Below are positions 57,493 to 64,000 of a stretch of 64,000 bases of DNA, in pieces. Origin of the DNA: Siphonodentalium dalli (taxonomy: Eukaryota > Mollusca > Scaphopoda > Gadilida > Siphonodentaliidae). Where the stretch lies: contig CP136069.1 of NCBI GenBank assembly GCA_032622095.1, forward strand, positions 41,766,194-41,830,193, written 5' to 3'. The notes under the pieces were generated by a model that was not told the origin of the DNA, made no database searches, and was given only the letters and a program-made list of their open reading frames with translations. A program made the translations under genes and the position numbers. The first letter of the stretch is position 1; each line of letters starts with the position of its first letter.

Positions 57493-58898
57493 TAGTCCAG
57501 GAGATATTGGTCGAACTCTGCACCCCCCATGACTTAACTTCACCCCACTAATTTTCTTCCTTAAGGTCTCCTCTAATGTTTTTCACTTGTTAACAAGAAA
57601 AAAAAAAGTGGCCGCAGAGACTCCAGACAAGATGGCGTCCACCATGGCGGCCATTTTTTTTAAATGCACCAGGTCTCTTTTATCGCCATTATAGTAAAGA
57701 TGATAGCACATGCGGTCCTGTTTTCTGCTCGATTCGTTATGCTAATAATGAATACTTCATGTCACTATTCCATATCAACATGTAATGGTGGATAGAAATC
57801 GCGAAACAATAACGCCCATCCTAAGGAAGTAAAGGAATGTAGGCGTGTATTCAAATTTCGGTCGCCATTTTGGCAGCCATCTTCGATTTGGAAAACCATT
57901 TCTTGCATGAGATGTAAGGTAATTACTTCACCTCAGTATTTCCAACTCAACCGTACGCATGGATGGAGTTGTCTCGCCAATAATGCCCAATGATGTGAAT
58001 ATGAGGGAATTTCGGTGATTTTTCGTAATCTGTCCGCCATTGTGGGCGCCATTTTGGATTTGGGGGACTTTTATTTGGATACGGTACAAGGAAAGTTCTT
58101 CGCCTAAGTGTTCCCAACTCACAATAGTAAGCAGGTGTGGAGTTGTCATGACAATAATGTTCACTGATGTTAAAATCGGCAATTTTCGGCGATTTTTTAT
58201 TTCTGGTGGCCATTTTGGCTGCCATCTTGGATTTGGGTAAATATTCCTCAACTTAGGTATAAGAGGAATCCTAGTTTGAGTATCTCCTGCACATATATAT
58301 GCATGGGTGTTGTTATAATAGCAATAACATTCATTGATTCGAAACATTACATCGCTTTATTAACGTAGATTCGGCTTTGACCCATTATACCGGCATTTGG
58401 GAAAACGTGATATCGGACAAAAATATCCCGCAATGAATGTATATTATGGACCCCATGTGGTCGTCAAGACTCCTCTATATGATAAATGTATAACATGACG
58501 CAAAGATGCCAACATTTTCCCACAGAGACAAACGAAATGTGGTAACATGTCAGAAAAATAGCATATTTTCACATTTCGGCCATCTTGGCCGCCATATTGG
58601 ATTCTGGTGTCCGATTTTTGGCTCATTTGTAAGGGTTGTATATTAGCATAACGAATCGAGCGAAAACAGGACGGCATGTGACATCATCTTTACTATAACG
58701 GCGATCAAAGAGACCTGGTGCATTTAAAAACAATGGCCGCCATGATGGACGCCATCTTGTCTGGAGTCTCTGCGGCCACTTTTTTTCTTGTTAACAAGTG
58801 AAAAAAATTAGAGGAGACCTTAAGGAAGAAAATTAGTGGGGCGAAGTTAAGTCCTGGGGGGGGGGGGGTGCAGAGGTCGACCAATATCTCCCGGACTA
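57493..58898. mobile_element. 1.4-kb TIR element with TAGTCC ends
   Basis: Inverted arms 57493-57760 and 58630-58898 start TAGTCCRGGAGATATTGGTCG and contain CCACTAATTTTCTTCCTTAA and GACAAGATGGCG. A possible 3-bp TSD (CAT) flanks the element. The centre holds three to four ~170-bp units with CCATTTTGGCTGCCATCTTG-type cores (57868, 58040, 58207, 58580). No transposase frame. A poly-G run lies in the right arm (58857-58868). Confidence 0.85.
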
Positions 58899-59364
58899 CA
58901 TATGTGGTGTAAATTTGCCAACTGATGTTGTGTCAGGCATGTTTCAGAAAAGTTTCACCCACCCTCCCCTGTCGACATGTCCCTGGGATGAGCAACTGAA
59001 GTTTCCCAGTGTTTAGCAGTTTGTTATTCTTTATTGAATTCTCGACACCGAACAAGTTGTCCGCCCACATGCCACATCCCTGGCACATTATTGTACCAGC
59101 TTCGAACCAACGATGCACTAAGTTGCATAGAGGTAAACTTGAATTAGCTAGGACAGTTGAACCTAACATGGTGGTGTGATCATGCGGCGCAGGTTCCAAG
59201 CTAGAAATCAGTGTATATCAAGGTATTGACACTGTGACTGCACTGGTCGTGCTGGTAAAGTGGTATAACCAGTTATGATAATATGCTGATAAAACAAAGT
59301 TCCATAGTAATATTATAACTAAGCTAGCATTTATAATATATAATGTTTATAGTCCTGGCGCTAG

Positions 59365-59793
59365 ATTCGACCAATATCGCGCCCCTTTCCCCATTTTCGT
59401 ATAAGTCTTAGTACGAGACCATATCATACCGCTCTGCCAATCTATAGAGAAACACTGCAGCGGAAAACACCAGATGCAAATTTATTCAGCCTGGGGGCCA
59501 TGTCGCTGAACAATCGTATAACAAATATTAAGATGAAGAATAACAGATTCTTGGAGAAAACCAGGCGTCTTTTCCTTTGGTAACGTCGACCACTACATGT
59601 ACAACGAACTGAAGTCCTTTCTGTCGCACTTAAAGGGTATTTCGAACGGTGTAGTGTAATAAGAAGATATGACATAACACGACAAAGGGAACTAACAGAT
59701 GAAATTTGTGAATCAATCATAGGCAGTAATTGTCTATATACCCCTGGTATGACATCGTACATCATATATAACTTAACGCGGAATCATATGTAA
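59365..59793 (+). pseudogene. Reading frame with one internal stop, unknown protein
   Basis: One plus-strand frame runs from 59365 to 59793 with a single TAA at 59581-59583. Composition is protein-like (YHTALPIYRETLQRKTPDAN, FSLGAMSLNN; then VALKGYFERCSVIRRYDITR, ELTDEICESI). I do not recognise it. It could be a decayed gene or transposon ORF, or chance; the opposite strand is also open for 107 codons. It begins near TAGTCCTGGCGC, which resembles the end of the neighbouring TIR element. Confidence 0.3.
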
Positions 59794-60610
59794 CAACCCA
59801 ATTGGTAGTGCTACCCATGGGACTACAGTACTTCCTGGCAATTTATTGGAAATATACTTTAAGTATATCCAATTGGTTTCTATTGTCGTCATTTCGGCCA
59901 ATTTGGCCGGTTACTTCATGTGACTTTTTCATCTGACGTGTGTGTCGGATAATTGATCTGGAGGATTTATGTAAATGTTAGCCCAAACTACATTTCCAAG
60001 TAACGATGGTTTTGTTGTTTATTTTGAGGAATAATACCGCGTCAGATGAATTCAGCCCAAATATGTTAACAGTTGTCGTGTCAAACATTCGGCAGTAGGT
60101 TAGCGTTATTTAGTATTTGTGGATGTCCTTTAACATGGGGAAAATAGACTACTGCGCTTGAACGAGCATGTGAATTTGTCGTTTTTAATGTACAGCAACT
60201 TGATAATCAATAACAGAGGCATTCTCTGTCAAATAAGGTCGCTCTATTTACGGTATTAATTGCGGAACTTTCTAAAGTAAACTACGCGTAAACGGATACA
60301 TACGGTAAATTATAGAATGTGCCGGAATCGACCTAATCGCCCCATGGCCAACTCGCCCAGTCGACGTGTGTCAATTCGGTACCTACTATAACATGTACCC
60401 GAGTCCGATTCGGAATAAAAGATGTATACGGGTGTTATATAGCGTTTGGTCCGTTGTTTCTCAATGAATATTATTGAAATTTGGTGTATATGTCCGGGCT
60501 GGGACATGGAATACAACAACGTTTGAATTGTTTTTAAATTTACAAATTTGTTGATTTTATTCAATTTTTTTTCGTTCTGAAAACACACTATAAAGTATAT
60601 ATAATATAAT
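59794..60610. other. No recognisable feature
   Basis: Unique sequence. A 106-codon minus frame (60310-60630) is low-complexity and not convincing. Confidence 0.45.
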
Positions 60611-60907
60611 AACGAACACGAGACATACATAATTTATAAACTGTTAACAAAAGATATCAAATTCAATACATGACAAAGATGACTCAGTGGAGTTTATAAA
60701 GTGAACATAAAAACATTGAGGTAAGAATCTTTTTAAGGAATGCAACTTTATTTAATGATAATAAACACATAAATTAAAATAACAAACATGAGACATACAT
60801 GATTTATAAACTGTTAACAAAAGATATCAAACTCAATACATGACAAAGATGACTCAGTGAAGTTTATAAAGTGAACATAAAAATATTAAGGTAAGAATCT
60901 TTTTAAG
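60611..60907. repeat. Direct repeat, 127-bp copies at 170-bp offset
   Basis: AACGAACACGAGACATACAT at 60611 and AACAAACATGAGACATACAT at 60781. The copies are about 93% alike and end GGTAAGAATCTTTTTAAG. Confidence 0.88.
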
Positions 60908-60929
60908 CATTACTAAACCGTTTAGCACA

Positions 60930-62345
60930 GACCACAGTCCACTTCACTCATCCGATCATCACCAAACTTCATATTTATCTTGATATTGATCTATCAGATG
61001 AGAGCTATCAAATATTTTTTTAATTTCATAGGAAAAAATTGTCGCCAGCGGCCATATTGCATTTACGTTATATTTTATCGCGTCATGTCGATATCTAGTA
61101 TTACTTAGAAATTTCACCTTTCCAGATTCATAATTGCTCCATTGACTGTAACAGATGAAATTATTCCCCTCTTCGGATAGAGTGTCACTGAAACTTTATT
61201 TTGTCAGACTGTCTGTATAATCACTGATTATATATGGCAATAATCTGTAATAAGATGTAGCACTATTTTATTTTATATTTACATGCAGTGCTGTTTTTAT
61301 ACATCAATTCTAATCCCCCTAGATCATCATGTGATCGATCATACATCGCGCGATGACCTGGTTGAATTAAGGGGGGTTTTATGGATCACTTCTGTCCTCA
61401 AGCTAGATTATACTTATGACATTTAATGGCATGTTACTAACGTGGAGGGTTAGATATGCTTGAGAAACCACCACTCTTTAATTCACACCAAGTTATCAGC
61501 TGTCATGTTCGGATATTAGAACCCATAGCCATGATATATGGTTTATTTTGTGTATACTAGTAATATAGTTATTTTCAGTACCTTTATATACCAGTACTGT
61601 GTATAACAATGCATATAAATTAATCCATGTATACATGTATATTGATTCAACGGATTCAGTGGTTTTGTCCATCAGTCTATCAAATTTGCGGGGAAAACAT
61701 GGCCACAAGCAGTACACCCTGCTAAATTTCGAATTTGAATCAATTGGCGCACCCTGCAGCCAGCTTTTATTGGAGAACTTTTTCTTATGTGGATATTTTG
61801 GGTCACCGCTAGATGTGAGCCATATTTTGTTCTCAAACTGTCCTTGTGAAGACATCACTGCCAGCGGTGATCTTCAATTTTACTATTTTTATGGCTAAAT
61901 AATTTGGTTGATCCTACAGACGACACCCTTGTCCGATCGTCATCAGATTCCACAATTATCTTCTGGATAACCAGGGTGAGAGTAATCTAATTTTCCCGAA
62001 TTTCGTTAAAAAACATTACCACAGGCAGCAATTTGGTATCTTACTCTTTGATCCTCTTTTGCATGACTGAATTGTTTAGCAACTGTACAGACATATCCCT
62101 CATCTGGTTTTTATATACATGTATATCTCTTCATGCGGATAGCCAGTATTACGTAGGTACTTCAACTTTCTGCATTCCTGTCATCATTTGAGATATAAAA
62201 ATTTACCTGATACATGCACCCTTCAAAATTTGTTTCGTCGTATCTATTTTAATGACCCGTATGGTAATATTGATACAGACATATTTGTCAAACATTTCTT
62301 TGTACAATATACAGGTATTTAGTTTGTAACTAAATCTAGAAATAT
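60930..62345. other. Degenerate repeat-like DNA, no gene
   Basis: Two loosely similar blocks (60945-61090 and 61935-62060) share CCGATC(A/G)TCATCA and GCCAGCGG/CCACAGGC motifs, in the style of the array at 45.7-47 kb. No coding signal. Confidence 0.4.
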
Positions 62346-62349
62346 ATAA

Positions 62350-63135
62350 TAGTAGCTCGTGGACCCCACTTCGTCCGGGATGTTCCCCTCTGATTTTCGG
62401 AGAAATGCGCGATTTAACCTTGAATTGACTATTTTAAAGGTGAAGGTCATGTCGGGGTCACGATTTGACCCGTCCAAAACACTCCCCGGACAAAAGTCAC
62501 GACAAAAGTACCCGTCGAAATCCGCCCGGCTTTATACCCGATTTGACCTTGAATTGACAATTTTGAATGTCAAGATCAGGTCAGGGTCATGATTTGACCC
62601 ACCCGAAACACTCCTGGGACAAAAGTAACAGTAGGTATCAAATTTCGTTGAAATACTTCCGTTTTACCAGATTTGACCTTGAATTGATCTTTTTGAATGT
62701 CAAAGTCAGGTCGGGATCAAGATTTGACCCGTCCAAAATACTCCCTGGAAATAATTTCCCCTAGGTATCAAATTTCGTCAAATCTGTCCGGCAGTTTTCC
62801 CGGCCATAGCTAACAGACAAACAGACAGACAAATGTCCAAAATATATATTAAACTAGCTGATGTACTCGACTTCGTTCGGGCTAGTTAGGGATTTTTTTT
62901 GTGATCGCCTCCATCTGGACAGTACCCAGTATATACAGCGTCTGGCCAAACTATTGTTCAATTGGTCCAGAAACATGCCTATATCAGCACGTTCGAGAAC
63001 ATGGTCCCACGTGAAATTGGACCCGTCCATATTGCTCCCGGGATCGAAGTAGTCCTATACACACAAATTTTTAGTCGGATCGGTCAAGGTCCAGAAACAT
63101 GCCTATGAGCGAGGTCAAGTTGACACGTTAAATAC
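62350..63135. repeat. Degenerate ~125-130-bp tandem units with ATTTGACCTTGAATTGA
   Basis: Units at about 62410, 62540 and 62680 share GATTTGACCTTGAATTGA, AGGTCRGGRTCA and TTTGACCCGTCC. A related beginning (ACTTCGTCCGGG / GACTTCGTTCGGG) occurs at 62368 and 62870, the latter followed by two CCAGAAACATGCCTAT blocks. Confidence 0.75.
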
Positions 63136-64000
63136 CAAATTCGAGCAGTGTTAGAGTCTATAACACATACACACATGCATTCACGCATACACACATACAT
63201 ACATACATACAGACAGGTGTTTCAAAATGTATAATCGATAGCTACAACAATTCTATGGTAGATAGTTCACGGCCGACCTGATGCATGCATCTTAGTTTTC
63301 TTGTACTCTAAATGCCGTGCCATTGACATTTGGCATATGGTCGGCATGCAGGGGCGGCAATCTTGTAACGACAAGTCGCCGAAGTCGGGCAAGAACGGAA
63401 TATTGTAATCAACCGACAATTAATGAAATTAATCATTGTCATGTGTCAAAGGACGTGGCTAGAGAGATTGGAATTTACGTTTCGCCATTTCGATTCGAGT
63501 CCGCGTTGTTGTCATACTCTAGAGTTAGTTCGTGTCAATGGCATTTGGCGTGTTGTCGGCATGGAGCAGACATTCGAAAGTCACAATGAATGAGTCATTG
63601 CAGGATGACCAGAGACGTGGCTGGATGATCTTTGTTGGAGGATGTCGATACCATTGAAGTACAAAATAATAAACTCTGGGAAACTGTGCACCCATTTAGG
63701 GGCTTGTTACATGAGCCAGAACAACTCGGCAACTTAGTTGGACATTTCGAAACGATACCCAAACTTTCCAACCAAACATCTCCCATGGTTGGAAAAGTGG
63801 GAAAATATTTGACATTTAGTATAAAACGACACATTTATACTAATTACTGTTTGGCATTTCAAACTTTTCAATATATTATCTTGGTCAATATCGTTGTTTT
63901 ATGAATATTAAAATATTTTTGATCCATTGTGACTGTTGCATCGCGTTATAGATTCTATCCAAAGAAATAACATGTGGCTTGGGCCGCGTACATGCATTTA
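63136..64000. other. No gene recognised; short duplicated block
   Basis: An imperfect ~35-bp block (CATTGACATTTGGCATATGG / CAATGGCATTTGGCGTGTTG, then TCGGCATG) occurs at 63319 and 63536. A CATA-type microsatellite lies at 63185-63210. The 90-codon frame at 63632-63904 has no similarity I recognise. Confidence 0.45.

Noticed and set aside
57928-58347. 139-codon minus frame with repeated PKIADFN-like pieces
   Set aside because: Covers the ~170-bp tandem units in the 1.4-kb TIR element; repeat artefact.
60310-60630. 106-codon minus frame as an upstream GPCR exon
   Set aside because: No transmembrane motif of class A receptors (no CWxP, DRY or similar) and no splice borders in phase.

Overview
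This 64 kb window is animal nuclear DNA. It has spliced genes with GT-AG introns, a heparan-sulfate glycosyltransferase, a rhodopsin-type GPCR, several LINE clades, tRNA-derived SINEs and a very dense load of foldback (MITE-like) DNA elements. The sequence is AT-rich. LINEs with a 2A-like motif, CTGTCTGT-led degenerate repeats and a TTTAACGTGCAC-bearing SINE fit a marine invertebrate, most likely a lophotrochozoan such as a mollusc. That placement is inference.

Region 1 (1-18.5 kb, + strand): the last five exons of an EXT1 orthologue (exostosin; 8501-18499, 323 residues, complete GT64 domain and stop). Its introns, 3' flank and the DNA upstream are packed with foldback elements. Family A has TTAA ends and two ~69-nt hairpins. 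Family B is a TTAA hairpin. Family C is a TA-flanked hairpin. Family D has 8-bp target duplications and 1-3 hairpins. Family E is a further TTAA-type family. A 1,004-bp tandem duplication sits in one intron.

Region 2 (18.5-31 kb): no recognisable gene. It holds more copies of A-D, a 987-bp pogo/Tc1-like element and tandem repeats with a CCATCTTGG core.

Region 3 (31-45 kb): a graveyard of retroelements. A decayed minus-strand LINE (LINE-A, with a 2A-like motif at its N-terminus) is split by a ~6.07-kb foldback element whose long inverted repeats contain tandem subrepeats. The LINE-A 3' fragment is fused in frame to a second 5'-truncated LINE (LINE-B). A plus-strand LINE-C tail, an L1/Tx1-like fragment and two SINE copies follow.

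Region 4 (45-54 kb): an eight-copy ~137-bp degenerate tandem array, and a 3.92-kb element with ~310-bp terminal inverted repeats and a 5-bp target duplication that carries nested elements.

Region 5 (54-64 kb): the last two exons of a minus-strand peptide-type GPCR (55091-56273), a 1.4-kb TIR element whose ends resemble those of the 6-kb foldback element, a broken reading frame of unknown origin, and degenerate tandem repeats to the end.

The two host genes are unrelated and convergent, and neither is complete here. The most unusual content is the set of foldback families, which share modules and show clear insertion signatures.
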